Shown: positions 15,909 through 23,794, counted from the first letter of the stretch. The stretch: 36,727 nucleotides of DNA from an uncultured Caulobacterales bacterium (GCA_937923115.1 CAKZTE010000057.1:1-36727), one strand, 5' to 3'. Program-made: numbers and translations. The notes: generated by a model not told the origin, from the letters alone.

Positions 15909-16289
15909 TTGGGCTTGGTGGGTCATTTAGAACGCTTCGCTCGCCCACCTAAACTTGTTGAGGATACGGATGAAAAAAACGTCCCAAGCCCTCACATGGC
16001 TATTAAACAGCTTGTTGGAAAGTTAGCTCAAAGCGATTGGGCAGCTTGGACTGAAGGAACAGGTCGTAAAAAAGTGACGTGCATTCTCTTTTCAGATAAA
16101 AAAGATGTTGCCAATTATAACAAGTCCTTCGCCCTAGCACCGCTTCCAAATAGTAAATACAAGCCTTTCAGAACGGCATACGGTTTCCAAGTTAGCCCAC
16201 AAGTCTATCAAAATTTGGCCGTTACGCTTGGGTATTCAACACCTTTTTCCCATAAAATTGGTAATCGTCGAGTTCCCTTCAAACCGTAA
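15909..16289 (+). CDS. Hypothetical protein with a probable frameshifted 5' end
   Basis: From the TTG at 15909 the frame gives 126 residues, rich in Lys and aromatic residues, with no family I recognise. The same frame is open back to about 15873 and encodes a sensible lead-in (DFIKKYGTG), but without a start. An ATG at 15863 preceded by GAGAGAG opens a frame reading MNLSKN that stops at once; deleting one A from the A5 tract at 15875-15879 would join it as MNLSKIDFIKKYG. The natural gene therefore probably began at 15863 and is about 141 residues long. It is followed 20 bp later by a two-TM protein gene in the same direction. Confidence 0.55.
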   Translation: MGLVGHLERFARPPKLVEDTDEKNVPSPHMAIKQLVGKLAQSDWAAWTEGTGRKKVTCILFSDKKDVANYNKSFALAPLPNSKYKPFRTAYGFQVSPQVYQNLAVTLGYSTPFSHKIGNRRVPFKP

Positions 16290-16309
16290 GAGGCGGTTGA
16301 GGGCATAAG

Positions 16310-16666
16310 TTGGAAGAGAAGCATCCCCCCTCCCCGCAGGCTCTAGCGGATTTGAAGGCGCTTACCCGTGACCGTGGGATCAATGAGGAGTTGATTAAGT
16401 CGCTGACGGTATCGAAAGAGGAGGCCCGCGCACATCTTGGCTTTTTCAAGCGCATGATGATTGTGACCAATGGCGGCGTTATTTTTGTGGGTTTGAGCTT
16501 GGCGGGATTTGGAGCGCAGCGGCTTATGGGCGGTTTTTCGGTCTTGGGCCTGATATGCCTTGTGATAGGCGCAATGCTCTTTCTGAAATTTACCGCTGTG
16601 TTTGCCGGCATGGTGCGCGCGATCAAAGCGACCGAAGCAGTCGCGCGCAAGCATGAGCTGATATGA
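16310..16666 (+). CDS. Small two-TM membrane protein, unknown function
   Basis: The 118-residue product has a charged N-terminal cytosolic part (1-45), two hydrophobic helices (about 50-70 and 76-100) and a short basic tail ending in KHELI. The start is TTG with purines (GAGG) upstream. No family is recognised. Its stop overlaps an ATG of the next frame (ATGA at 16663), so the two downstream genes form a coupled pair. Confidence 0.55.
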   Translation: MEEKHPPSPQALADLKALTRDRGINEELIKSLTVSKEEARAHLGFFKRMMIVTNGGVIFVGLSLAGFGAQRLMGGFSVLGLICLVIGAMLFLKFTAVFAGMVRAIKATEAVARKHELI

Positions 16667-16731
16667 ACACCCCGACCGCCATTTTACCGACCTATGAAGT
16701 CCGCTGACACTTTGATGACTATCTTTGGGAA

Positions 16732-17052
16732 ATGACAGATGCGGGGCATGGCTGGATAGCAACAGAGTGCGCTACCGAGTTTGGCGGAAGCCGCGATATG
16801 GTGCGGCTGGATGAAGATTTTGAGGCTTGGGGCCAGGTCTTTCTCGATTACGAGGCCGCGCATGACACAGGCGGAGAATTTGCGGATTTGAGCGGGTTTG
16901 ACTGGGATAGCTTTAACGCGACAGGCCTAGTTCTTGCGAAGCGCTTGAAGGGTCTATTAGGGCCACAGCGTCACGTTCAATACTCTAAATCTATACATGA
17001 TGCAGACCGTCACGCTTTGGTCTGGGTGTCGCGTGCGGGCGAAACGATTTAA
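16732..17052 (+). CDS. Hypothetical acidic protein with an in-frame stop near its 5' end
   Basis: From ATG 16732 the product is 106 residues, acidic and Trp/Asp-rich (DFEAWGQVFLDYEAAHDTGG), of unknown function. The same frame is continuous with an ATG at 16663 that overlaps the stop of the preceding gene. It reads MNTPTAILPTYEVR, then TGA at 16705-16707, then HFDDYLWEMTD. The overlap and the protein-like lead-in suggest the original gene began at 16663 (about 129 residues) and suffered a nonsense change. Translation from 16732 would rely on reinitiation, as no strong ribosome site is visible there. Confidence 0.5.
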   Translation: MTDAGHGWIATECATEFGGSRDMVRLDEDFEAWGQVFLDYEAAHDTGGEFADLSGFDWDSFNATGLVLAKRLKGLLGPQRHVQYSKSIHDADRHALVWVSRAGETI

Positions 17053-17598
17053 AAACGATATGCCTAGTCTATATAAATCTTCGAGCAATCTATCTCGCGT
17101 TTGGGCAAATGACGGACGCGCAGAAGACGCGCTGCCGTCACCGGGCTATATTCGCTCCGCTCACCAAGCCTGGCTTTGCCAGTCTCGGCCCTGCGGGTAA
17201 CTATCCCTTTTGCTTGCATCCTTGTTTTAAGGGGGCCGCGCCCCCTGCCCCGTCAAGCCTGTAAACCTCACTTCGCTACGCTCAGGAGATTACTGGCATG
17301 GACTGGACACCCCCGCTTCTTAGAGGCCAATCATGGGTTTTGATACGGGGACCAAAACCCTGTTTTGAATGTCCCAAGCAGAGCTAGAAAACGGCTCCCA
17401 CCCTCGATTTTGGCTCGATATGGCAATAGAATCGGTTGATAGGATAATTGTCGCGAAGCTAGAAATAGTGCGATTTGAGAGCGTGTAAACGCCTTCATTG
17501 ACTCGGTATCGCAATGAATTTTCATTGAATCGACCGAATATGGCTAACAAGTCGTAAAGTTTACCCTTTGTTAACCGCCGACTCATCTTAGTGCTTAG
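17053..17598. other. Gene-poor plasmid-type intergenic region
   Basis: This stretch of about 550 bp has no gene I can support; a minus-strand frame at 17320-17586 has no ribosome site or family signal. It holds a perfect GC hairpin, GGGGGC (17231-17236) and GCCCCC (17240-17245) around CGC, followed by a TGCCCC tract. The mix of GC-rich hairpin and AT-rich flank is the kind of sequence seen in plasmid transfer or replication origins, but no nick site was recognised. Confidence 0.4.
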
Positions 17599-17619
17599 GT
17601 TCTTGAATCGTTCAAGAAC
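17599..17619. promoter_or_regulatory. Perfect 9-bp inverted repeat, probable operator
   Basis: GTTCTTGAA and TTCAAGAAC flank TCG. The repeat lies 20 bp before the ATG of a small RHH-like DNA-binding protein, over the likely promoter, as expected for an autorepressor site. No second copy was noticed in the window. Confidence 0.6.
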
Positions 17620-17639
17620 TAGTTATGAGGTGAACTGTC

Positions 17640-17861
17640 ATGTCAAATGTTGAGGCGAACAAGCGTATGAAATTACACCGTGCAGAAATGCGCGAGCGTG
17701 GCTTCAAACAAATGTCCACTCATGTTCCCTCCGATCTTGTCGAACTTATCGACCGGGAACGGAAGGAGCGCGGCTACGCATCACGCGGCCATACCTTGGC
17801 AGCTATATTGCGAGAATGGCAAGAATCCCATCAATCACAGGAGACAACGGCCACGAGTTAA
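17640..17861 (+). CDS. Small ribbon-helix-helix-type DNA-binding protein
   Basis: The 73-residue product has a basic N-terminus, a short strand MSTHVPSDLVELIDRERKER-type segment and a second helix (HTLAAILREWQESH), the layout of RHH/CopG-like plasmid regulators. The ATG is preceded by GAGGTGA. A perfect palindrome directly upstream and a rho-independent terminator directly downstream make it a self-contained transcription unit. It could control copy number, transfer or partition of the replicon. Confidence 0.6.
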   Translation: MSNVEANKRMKLHRAEMRERGFKQMSTHVPSDLVELIDRERKERGYASRGHTLAAILREWQESHQSQETTATS

Positions 17862-17869
17862 CCGTCCAT

Positions 17870-17905
17870 AAAAAAAGCCCCGTCTTGGCGGACGAGGGCT
17901 TTTTG
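17870..17905 (+). terminator. Rho-independent terminator
   Basis: AAAAAGCCC-CGTC and GACG-AGGGCTTTTT arms around a short loop, with a T-run on the plus strand and an A-run on the other side, 9 bp after the RHH gene. It may work in both directions. Confidence 0.8.
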
Positions 17906-18033
17906 GTTCTCTAGAAGAGATGCTTCAACTACTCATCTAGCGAATCACCCGACATTTAGCAAGCGAAAACGTGCCTCGGCACTTTGCAATATCGTTTTGC
18001 CTGCTCGCGGCCTCTGTAAAAGGGGACGACCAA

Positions 18034-19206
18034 ATGAGTATTGCCCAAATTCAGGCCCAATATGAGGCCTTGATGGAAGAGCATAGACGCGCGACCAAGG
18101 GCGATTTTATCGCCCATGCGCGCGGAGATATGGATGCATCCGAGATGGAATGGCGTCACAGTGAGCGCCTAGCGCAGCTTGCGGACTATGAGGCCGATGC
18201 TGAGGGTTATGAGCAAGCTGAGGCGTCAGAGGCCCATAAAGCGGCTCTGAAGGCCCGTAGGACACGCTGGCACGGCTTTACCTACGCCGCTATGCGCTTC
18301 TTTCCGTATTATGCGGGGCTCGACCTCACAAAGGCCCAGAAAGCCGTTCTCTGCGCGCTTATGGCGGCGGGTAAGGGCAAAAAGACCTTTGCGGTTGCCC
18401 ATGACTGGATCGCTGCCAAGGCTGGCGTTAGCCGGGGCAGCGTTAAGCTCACCATACGCCGTTTGGAAGCCGAAGGGCTATTGGGCATTCGTGAACGGCG
18501 CCTCAAAGGCAAAGCGATGAACCTTTGGAACCAATACACAGTGAAATGCGGCCAGCTTCTAAAATGGGCCTTCAGTCTTTTTACTATTAAGGGGGCAAAA
18601 ACTGAGTCACACCCCCCAAGGGGGGATGTTCCTGTATCTACAGAGGAGCTAAAACTCAAAGAGCAGGACCCAGTCATGCCTAAAGTTATATCCTGTAGGC
18701 AAAAAGCTGGGCGTTATGAAGAAGTTGAGGCGAGTCCTGGCCTAGATTCTGAAACTTTTACGCTTGTTGCGAGAGGGGCTTTGGATGAATTAGGCGCTCC
18801 CCTCCCCGATCATGCGAGTGAAACAGACTTATTTGAGCATATTGAGGCCCTAAAACAGGCCAAGCAGCCCAACTATAAGCGCTATTTCTGGGATAAGGGC
18901 GTCAGAGCACATGGAGAGCGGCGCGCTTTACTGGCTTTCCTTGATACGCAGCTTGTTAAACAAATCCGGCTGCAGCCCGTTCCTGATAAGCGTAAATGGA
19001 ACGAGCGTGAAGTGGTGAAAGATCCAGACCGTTATCTTTCAGGGATTTTGAGCCGCCCTGCCCGCGAATGCCGTCCAGAATTGACGCTTGGCGCGGTTCT
19101 GCTGGCAAAACAGGTCTATGAACTTCCAAGTGAGCTAACCCGCGCCGTGCGGGCTTACAATCAGGAAAAGGCACGTTCTGGGTCTGCGGTCCATGTTGCG
19201 GCTTAG
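18034..19206 (+). CDS. Winged-helix plasmid replication initiator-like protein
   Basis: The 390-residue product has a helical, acidic N-terminal part (1-75) and then a winged-helix region (about 100-170) with LTKAQKAVLCALMA, FAVAHDWIAAKAGVSRGSVK and LTIRRLEAEGLLGI. Its size and layout resemble replication initiators of alphaproteobacterial plasmids, where an HTH is followed by a variable C-terminal half. The ATG at 18034 is chosen because AAAGGGGA lies 8 bases upstream; a GTG at 17971 in the same frame lacks one. It precedes parA by about 170 bp of AT-rich DNA. A transcription regulator is the main alternative. Confidence 0.55.
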   Translation: MSIAQIQAQYEALMEEHRRATKGDFIAHARGDMDASEMEWRHSERLAQLADYEADAEGYEQAEASEAHKAALKARRTRWHGFTYAAMRFFPYYAGLDLTKAQKAVLCALMAAGKGKKTFAVAHDWIAAKAGVSRGSVKLTIRRLEAEGLLGIRERRLKGKAMNLWNQYTVKCGQLLKWAFSLFTIKGAKTESHPPRGDVPVSTEELKLKEQDPVMPKVISCRQKAGRYEEVEASPGLDSETFTLVARGALDELGAPLPDHASETDLFEHIEALKQAKQPNYKRYFWDKGVRAHGERRALLAFLDTQLVKQIRLQPVPDKRKWNEREVVKDPDRYLSGILSRPARECRPELTLGAVLLAKQVYELPSELTRAVRAYNQEKARSGSAVHVAA

Positions 19207-19218
19207 GCTATGACTGGA

Positions 19219-19360
19219 TATTTAGAACGATATGCAGTATAGTTATATAAATATCACGCGAACTATATATATAACGATTGATAGAAATATAAGCATATAG
19301 CGAATTATTATGCTAATGCGAAACGATTTGGTAACTATAAGGCGTTAGGCTTCGTTAAGA
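19219..19360. promoter_or_regulatory. AT-rich repeat region upstream of parA, possible centromere or origin
   Basis: This stretch is strongly AT-rich, with repeated TATATA runs, GTATAGTTATATAAAT and ACTATATATATAACG. Its position between a Rep-like gene and parA fits a parS-like site, an origin unwinding element or the par promoter. No exact iterons were resolved. Confidence 0.4.
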
Positions 19361-19377
19361 TAATGACAGAGGTGAAT

Positions 19378-20091
19378 ATGATTACGATTTCATGTGCCAG
19401 CCCAAAGGGCGGGGTTGGCAAGACCACAGTTTCGACAATATTAGCTACGACTTTAGCTGCGCCTAAGTCCGGACGGCAGCCACGGGTGAGAGTGATTGAC
19501 GCTGATCCGTCTGCTAATTTGACACGTTGGGCAGATGAAAGAGCAGGGAAGGGAAGGGCTGCGCTTTTTGAAGTCACATCTGACGTGGTAGCTGAAACCA
19601 TGATTGATACAATTGATGGTATTGAGGAGGAGGGTGAAACTGACTTCCTGATTATCGACCTTGAAGGTACAGCGGGCGAAATCGTCGGTTATGCTATTGG
19701 GCGCTCCGATTTGACCGTTATCCCTATGTCAGCAAGTTCTATGGATGCACGTCAAGCGGCGAAAGCCAGTCAGCTTGTTAAGCGCATGGCGAAAACCTTC
19801 AAAATAGATTTACCGTATGTTTTTGCCTTCTGCCGTACTAATGCGGCGATCATGACGCGAGAGCACAAGGGCATTATTTCACAGCTCGAGGCCCATGAAG
19901 AGCCTGTCTTGGCCGTAGATCTCAAAGAGCGGTCAGCTTACCGCGCAATCTTCACAGAGGGAGCTACAGTGCTAGAGCTAGAAGAAAACAAGTCAGGATC
20001 AATTGCCAAGGCTCAGGCAAATGCCGTGGCGTTTACTCAGGCCGTGCTTGATTATCTAGCTAAGAGCCGCAGCGTATCGGAGGCCGCGTAA
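19378..20091 (+). CDS. parA: ParA-family partition ATPase
   Basis: The 237-residue product carries the deviant Walker A motif KGGVGKTT immediately after the first strand, RVIDADPSANLTRW (Walker A' region) and DFLIIDLEGTAG (Walker B). This is a small ParA/MinD-type ATPase that positions plasmid DNA on the nucleoid. The ATG at 19378 is preferred since AGAGGTGA precedes it; an ATG 15 bases earlier is possible. The final codon overlaps the ATG of the next gene (TAATG), the usual parA-partner coupling. Confidence 0.85.
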   Translation: MITISCASPKGGVGKTTVSTILATTLAAPKSGRQPRVRVIDADPSANLTRWADERAGKGRAALFEVTSDVVAETMIDTIDGIEEEGETDFLIIDLEGTAGEIVGYAIGRSDLTVIPMSASSMDARQAAKASQLVKRMAKTFKIDLPYVFAFCRTNAAIMTREHKGIISQLEAHEEPVLAVDLKERSAYRAIFTEGATVLELEENKSGSIAKAQANAVAFTQAVLDYLAKSRSVSEAA

Positions 20092-20483
20092 TGGATTTAG
20101 GATTTGGAGACGGGCCGGAGCTAAAAATTCCCACAATTGCGCCTAAGAAAAAGCGGGCAGCGATTGATAACAACGATGCGCGAATTGCAAAGGTGAACGC
20201 CGAGGCGGGATTTTCGCATCCGACCGAGCAAGCGGAGCGCAAACGTGGACGGCCAAAGGTGGAAGCCAAAGCCAAGAAAACAAAAGCAATGCCAATGATT
20301 GATGGAATGCCTGCTGATTACCGCCGCCCAGATGATACAAACGGCTGCATGACAATTCATGGACCAGAGCGGGTAAGGGAAGGTTTTGAGGCGATTAAAG
20401 CAGAACATGGAAATCCGCCGAGCTGGGCCGTTCTTGCCATGTTGATTGAGAGCTATCGTTCTGGTGAAACAAAGAAAGTTTGA
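20091..20483 (+). CDS. ParA partner protein, putative centromere-binding
   Basis: The 130-residue product starts at the last base of the parA stop region. It has a Lys-rich, disordered N-terminal half (KKKRAAIDNN, KRGRPKVEAKAKK with an AT-hook-like RGRP) and a folded C-terminal part (GPERVREGFEAIKAEHG, SWAVLAMLIESYRSG). It shows no ParB nuclease or HTH motif, so it is likely the small adaptor/DNA-binding type of ParB analogue. Assignment rests mainly on the operon position. Confidence 0.6.
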   Translation: MDLGFGDGPELKIPTIAPKKKRAAIDNNDARIAKVNAEAGFSHPTEQAERKRGRPKVEAKAKKTKAMPMIDGMPADYRRPDDTNGCMTIHGPERVREGFEAIKAEHGNPPSWAVLAMLIESYRSGETKKV

Positions 20484-21175
20484 GAAGGCTATTCTTGCGA
20501 TCTCGAGAAATCTGGTAGCTATTAGTTCAAAACGAAAACTCAAAAGACGAGCCATAATAATTTATTTAGTCCCCTTTCTCGCAAAAAATTGAGTTTAAGC
20601 GCTTCAGTGTCTTTTAAACCAAGCCCTCGCCGAACTTTTATCCCTCCAGAATAGCCGCTGAGCGCCAAAACCTCTTTTGCGCGCCGTTCCTCCAAAATTT
20701 TTTAAATTTTCGCTGAGCCCCCTTCTACGCGCGCCTCTGTCCATATTTACGCCACTGTCTACTCGCAACACGCACTAAGATACAAAGACTGCCGCCACAA
20801 TCGCGCTAAAGCTTGGTTCTAGGGCAGGGGGATGTGCGAGCGAGCGGGCAGGGGGCTTCATCCAGCCCTGCTTAAAAGCAAAGATCCACATGGCTCATGC
20901 CTTAGGTTCTTCAGAGAAGGGCAGTTATCATTTGACCTTCGCTAAAATCACCATAAGTTAAATGGGCTGCTCTAGCGGCCAGGTCTTAGAAAACCTGTCT
21001 TGGCGGTTGGTATCGACCGTAACGATGCTTTCCTACTCTTATGAGGTCGGGGAGGCAGTGACGTATGTCCAGGCGCTCCCTAGAGCTGCTAAAGGTCATT
21101 GCGGGTGTCCAAGACATCTTTCTAACTCCCCGGTCACCAGAGCGCGTTTTAAAACCGCTTTGACAGGAGTAAGGC
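20484..21175. other. Long non-coding stretch after the partition genes
   Basis: About 690 bp without a supported gene. It contains an AT tract (near 20696-20712), then two GGGCAGGGGG motifs 24 bp apart (20822-20831 and 20846-20855). Short frames on both strands in 20962-21276 lack ribosome sites or family signals. The location after parA/partner makes it a candidate for the replication origin or centromere, but nothing proves this. Confidence 0.4.
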
Positions 21176-21595
21176 ATGCATAAAGATTTAGGTATTGGAC
21201 CCAACGACGTCCTTCTAGGAGAAGACGAGCATATAAATATTTGCCATAGCTTTGCGCATTTTGCCGCTTTTGGCATTATGGAGCATTCTATGGCCGTAAT
21301 GCATTTGGACGGCAGGTCTTTAAGATCTCAGGACGTGTTAGTCCCGCCGCTTTCAAAACCCGTGACCGTCATCGCCTTAACGCCAAAGGGCCGAAAGGAG
21401 TCAAAAGCCTGTATGAAGATCTGGAAGACTTTCTACATGCCGCTCATAAAACCGCCGCATAATAAGCTCACCGATGACTATGTGGCAGGCGAGGGCGAGG
21501 GGTTTATGATCAGCCATGAGCGGCTGAAGCAGGAACTCGCCAAAGGCAATCTCCAAGAGGTTATCAAAAAGTGCCTCCCAGTTCCCAAGTCATAA
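21176..21595 (+). CDS. Hypothetical protein
   Basis: The 139-residue product has a clear ribosome site (AGGAGTAAGG) before its ATG. The first half contains DVLLGEDEHINICHSFAHF and the second half is basic and helical (KACMKIWKTFYMPLIKPPHNK). I recognise no family. It is a stand-alone plus-strand gene in the plasmid-like block. Confidence 0.55.
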   Translation: MHKDLGIGPNDVLLGEDEHINICHSFAHFAAFGIMEHSMAVMHLDGRSLRSQDVLVPPLSKPVTVIALTPKGRKESKACMKIWKTFYMPLIKPPHNKLTDDYVAGEGEGFMISHERLKQELAKGNLQEVIKKCLPVPKS

Positions 21596-21635
21596 GCATG
21601 ACCCGCGGGCAGGCGCTCGGCTGCGGCTTCAACTC

Positions 21636-22106
21636 TTAGGGGCTTTTTGCTAACATAATCATCGGGGCCTGTGACATAGTGATTGCAATGGTCTCAACCG
21701 GCAGGCTCATGAGCCTGAGCAGGCTGAGCAGTATCATTTGCCGCGTTGTGATGTTCAAAGCATAGCGCGCGCAAATACGGGCCGCGCAGAGCCGGGCATG
21801 GCGGTAGTATATATCCTCAACAACGCATCCCCCATGCGGGAGCCCAGACAGCTCAGTGCGCGGCGGGTTTTTAAGCGGGACGTTGCGCGCCAGCTCGAGA
21901 TAAGGCTCAATGTCATCGGGATCGATAAAAACACAGGCCGCGTTGATAAGCGCTATGCGGCTCACAGGCGCGCCGGTATTTGTTTTTTTAAGGGCAGTAA
22001 GTGTTTGCGTTATGCCCTCTTGAAAGGCCTTCCCCGCGGGAATGACAATCTGGCGCGTCTTTGGAGGCATAAACTGGGGCGGCGTGAACTGGGAACGGTC
22101 TATCAT
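21636..22106 (-). CDS. Hypothetical protein, paralogue of the divergent neighbour
   Basis: The 156-residue product has a strong AGGAGG ribosome site upstream of its ATG. Its C-terminal half reads RICARYALNITTRQMILLSL ... LMSLPVETIAITMSQAPM, which aligns with RLAPVIGIDFKTRELALLSL ... LMAELDDETLCQMLTFTPM of the plus-strand gene at 22238. The N-termini also share a strand TRQIVIPAGKAFQ against TTQLTFPYDPAYQ. The pair are therefore divergent homologues separated by a shared regulatory region. Function unknown; the repeated helical C-terminus suggests an HTH-like or scaffold domain. Confidence 0.55.
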   Translation of the reverse strand: MIDRSQFTPPQFMPPKTRQIVIPAGKAFQEGITQTLTALKKTNTGAPVSRIALINAACVFIDPDDIEPYLELARNVPLKNPPRTELSGLPHGGCVVEDIYYRHARLCAARICARYALNITTRQMILLSLLRLMSLPVETIAITMSQAPMIMLAKSP

Positions 22107-22135
22107 GGGGCCTCCTTAAACAAACTCAGGAGACT

Positions 22136-22194
22136 TGTCAGCCAAAGCCATGCCATAAGGCCCTAGAGTTTGAACCCCGTCAACGAGGCTGACA
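22136..22194. promoter_or_regulatory. Inverted repeat between divergent paralogues, probable operator
   Basis: TGTCAGCC at 22136-22143 is matched by GGCTGACA at 22187-22194, and each arm lies next to a CAGGAGAC motif. The site lies between two divergent, related genes and probably controls both. Confidence 0.45.
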
Positions 22195-22237
22195 GGAGAC
22201 GAGTAAAAACAAGACGAGACGAGAGAAAGAAAAACGA

Positions 22238-22801
22238 ATGAGCATAAACCGTAATAAGCCCGCCCCTGCAGCCGCGCCGCTCAAGACAACGCAGCTGACC
22301 TTTCCGTATGACCCAGCCTATCAGGATATGGCGACATCGCTGTTCGCGCGGGTGAAGGCCTTAAAGGGCTCTGATTTTTATAGGAGGCGATATCCGTTCA
22401 GCACCTCCCAAAGAAATACATGCCACGCGGCTTGCATCTACACGAACATGGATTTTGCCCCGCGCTATGCGGCGCTCTCTCAAACTTATGATCTGAGCTA
22501 CCGTACTGTTCACAAAAGGCAAAGCATGCGCGTGCGTACGGTAAAGATAGATATACGGTATTGGAGATATTGCCGCTTCAGCGCGGCGCGCCTCGCGCCG
22601 GTCATAGGCATAGATTTTAAAACCCGCGAGCTGGCGCTGCTCTCCCTCCACCTCATGGCAGAACTCGATGATGAAACGCTTTGCCAGATGCTAACCTTCA
22701 CGCCAATGCTCCAAGGGGACCGCATCGCCAAGCCGTTCGGCTCCATCCATGACCAAAAGCTAGCGCCCCTCAAGCTTTTTGGGACCATGCCCCGACCGTA
22801 A
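22238..22801 (+). CDS. Hypothetical protein, paralogue of the divergent neighbour
   Basis: The 187-residue product has a flexible N-terminus, a strand (TTQLTFPYDPAY), a central basic section (SDFYRRRYPFS, KRQSMRVRTVKIDIRYWRY) and the helical C-terminal block shared with the minus-strand gene at 21636. It is longer in the middle than its paralogue. GAGAAAGA lies near the ATG as a weak ribosome site. The basic centre suggests nucleic acid binding, but no known family is evident. A large hairpin terminator follows. Confidence 0.55.
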   Translation: MSINRNKPAPAAAPLKTTQLTFPYDPAYQDMATSLFARVKALKGSDFYRRRYPFSTSQRNTCHAACIYTNMDFAPRYAALSQTYDLSYRTVHKRQSMRVRTVKIDIRYWRYCRFSAARLAPVIGIDFKTRELALLSLHLMAELDDETLCQMLTFTPMLQGDRIAKPFGSIHDQKLAPLKLFGTMPRP

Positions 22802-22862
22802 AGGGGAGTCGGGCGGCCAAGCGCCCGGCCATTTAATAAGCCCGCTAGGGGCAGGGGAGGGT

Positions 22863-22907
22863 AAAATTCCCGAGCGTTCGGCATGGGGCCGAAGTCTCGG
22901 GAATTTT
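22863..22907. terminator. Large two-part hairpin, bidirectional terminator
   Basis: Arms AAAATTCCCGAG (22863-22874) and CTCGGGAATTTT (22896-22907) pair perfectly, with an inner TTCGG/CCGAA stem around CATGGGG. A-tracts and T-tracts at the bases suit termination in both directions. It follows the unknown gene at 22238-22801. Confidence 0.75.
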
Positions 22908-23060
22908 GGGTACACCAATGTAGCCTGCGGCTAAGGCCCCCTTTTAGGGGTTTAAGTAATTGTTTTTGTTATGTTTATTGGGCTTCAAGCTCGCATGATA
23001 TCTTCAGATACCACGAAATGTAATTTTTACAATAAATCTATCTATAACAATGACTTACCC

Positions 23061-23077
23061 TGATACCGCTTGATACC
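23061..23077. promoter_or_regulatory. Tandem TGATACC repeats, probable RHH operator
   Basis: TGATACCGCTTGATACC holds two copies of TGATACC exactly 10 bp apart, one helical turn, 48 bp before the ATG of an RHH protein. A third GATACC occurs at 23007-23012. RHH repressors bind such short phased direct repeats. Confidence 0.5.
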
Positions 23078-23124
23078 AGAGGCGAAAAAGGCCTTTTTCT
23101 TTGCATAATTAGGACGTGTTTTGT

Positions 23125-23478
23125 ATGTCTATAAGTATGAAAACAAACATTGCAAAACAAGCAAATCCCCTTCGTAAACAGATATGTATTCGGTTGAGTG
23201 CCAGTGATCATATGAGGTTGGAACGACGGTCCCAAGAAAATGGGGTCTCTACAGCAGAGTTTACGAGACAGTTGATACAAGCCGATCTTGAAACCGCATT
23301 ACCAGGAAAATTTACGGGTACTGCTAAAGCTATTATCAGTGATGAGCACCTGTTAAGAATATTGTGTTTCGCTGTAGGCTCAGCTCTCGCGCAAACGGTA
23401 GGTATGAAGCCAGATCAAATGAAAGTTGTCGAAATACGCGCGACTGAGGTGATGGATCAACTGCGAAAATATTTATAG
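23125..23478 (+). CDS. Ribbon-helix-helix protein, MobC/TraY-like or regulator
   Basis: The 117-residue product has a strand LRKQICIRLSASDHMRLERRSQ followed by helices (VSTAEFTRQLIQAD), the RHH layout with its DNA-reading strand KQICIRL. The C-terminal half (ALAQTVGMKPDQMKVVEI) is helical. Plasmid mobilisation accessory proteins of the MobC kind share this form, but no relaxase gene is present in the window, so an autoregulator is equally likely. The ATG at 23125 is preferred because AGGACG lies 8 bases upstream. Confidence 0.6.
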   Translation: MSISMKTNIAKQANPLRKQICIRLSASDHMRLERRSQENGVSTAEFTRQLIQADLETALPGKFTGTAKAIISDEHLLRILCFAVGSALAQTVGMKPDQMKVVEIRATEVMDQLRKYL

Positions 23479-23668
23479 CCTTGCTGATCAACGCGCGCCT
23501 TCAAAGGTCAATAATCAACCCTGAGGTATTTTCGAGATGGCTTTGGGAGAGCGTCTCGCTATGCCAAGACGCCAGCTGCTAACCAAGCGTAAGGGAGCTA
23601 ACCTTCTTGATTGGCGGCCCTTTCCGAAGAGTTCATTGCGCGCCGCCGTTATCTCTACAGCTTAAAAA

Positions 23669-23794
23669 CTAGTCGACGTTTTCAAAATGTTTCTGCCGTT
23701 TGTAAGCCCAGTATAAAACGAAATTCACAACAATGAAGAAGGCAAGCAGTAGTGAGTAAAAAACCATAGTAGGGTCGTCTAATAGGCCACTTAT
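23669..23794 (-). CDS. 41-codon single-TM peptide with ATA in place of ATG
   Basis: Translation from ATA at 23794 gives a 41-residue peptide with one membrane helix (YSLLLAFFIVVNFVLYW) and the tail KRQKHFENVD. The length and tail are identical to the gene at 34389-34514 (YSLLITFFILLHVGMYW, RRQKHFENVD), whose start is ATG. The upstream AGCAAAA is also shared. Either ATA acts as a weak start, translation begins at the internal ATG (23767, 32 residues), or this copy has lost its start. The family is unknown to me. It lies 52 bp downstream of the pbpC stop, on the same strand as the pbpC/alpha-2-macroglobulin genes. Confidence 0.5.
   Translation of the reverse strand: MSGLLDDPTMVFYSLLLAFFIVVNFVLYWAYKRQKHFENVD

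Noticed and set aside
16705-16707. TGA read as selenocysteine, given the SelD-like gene in the window
   Set aside because: No selenocysteine insertion hairpin is evident after the TGA, no selA/selB/selC genes are in view, and the SelD-like protein lacks several SelD residues.
17320-17586. Minus-strand 88-codon frame in the plasmid-type gap
   Set aside because: No ribosome site, no conserved motif, and it overlaps the likely control region of the RHH gene.
20962-21276. Short frames on both strands upstream of the 21176 gene
   Set aside because: Mutually overlapping, no start signals, no family signals.
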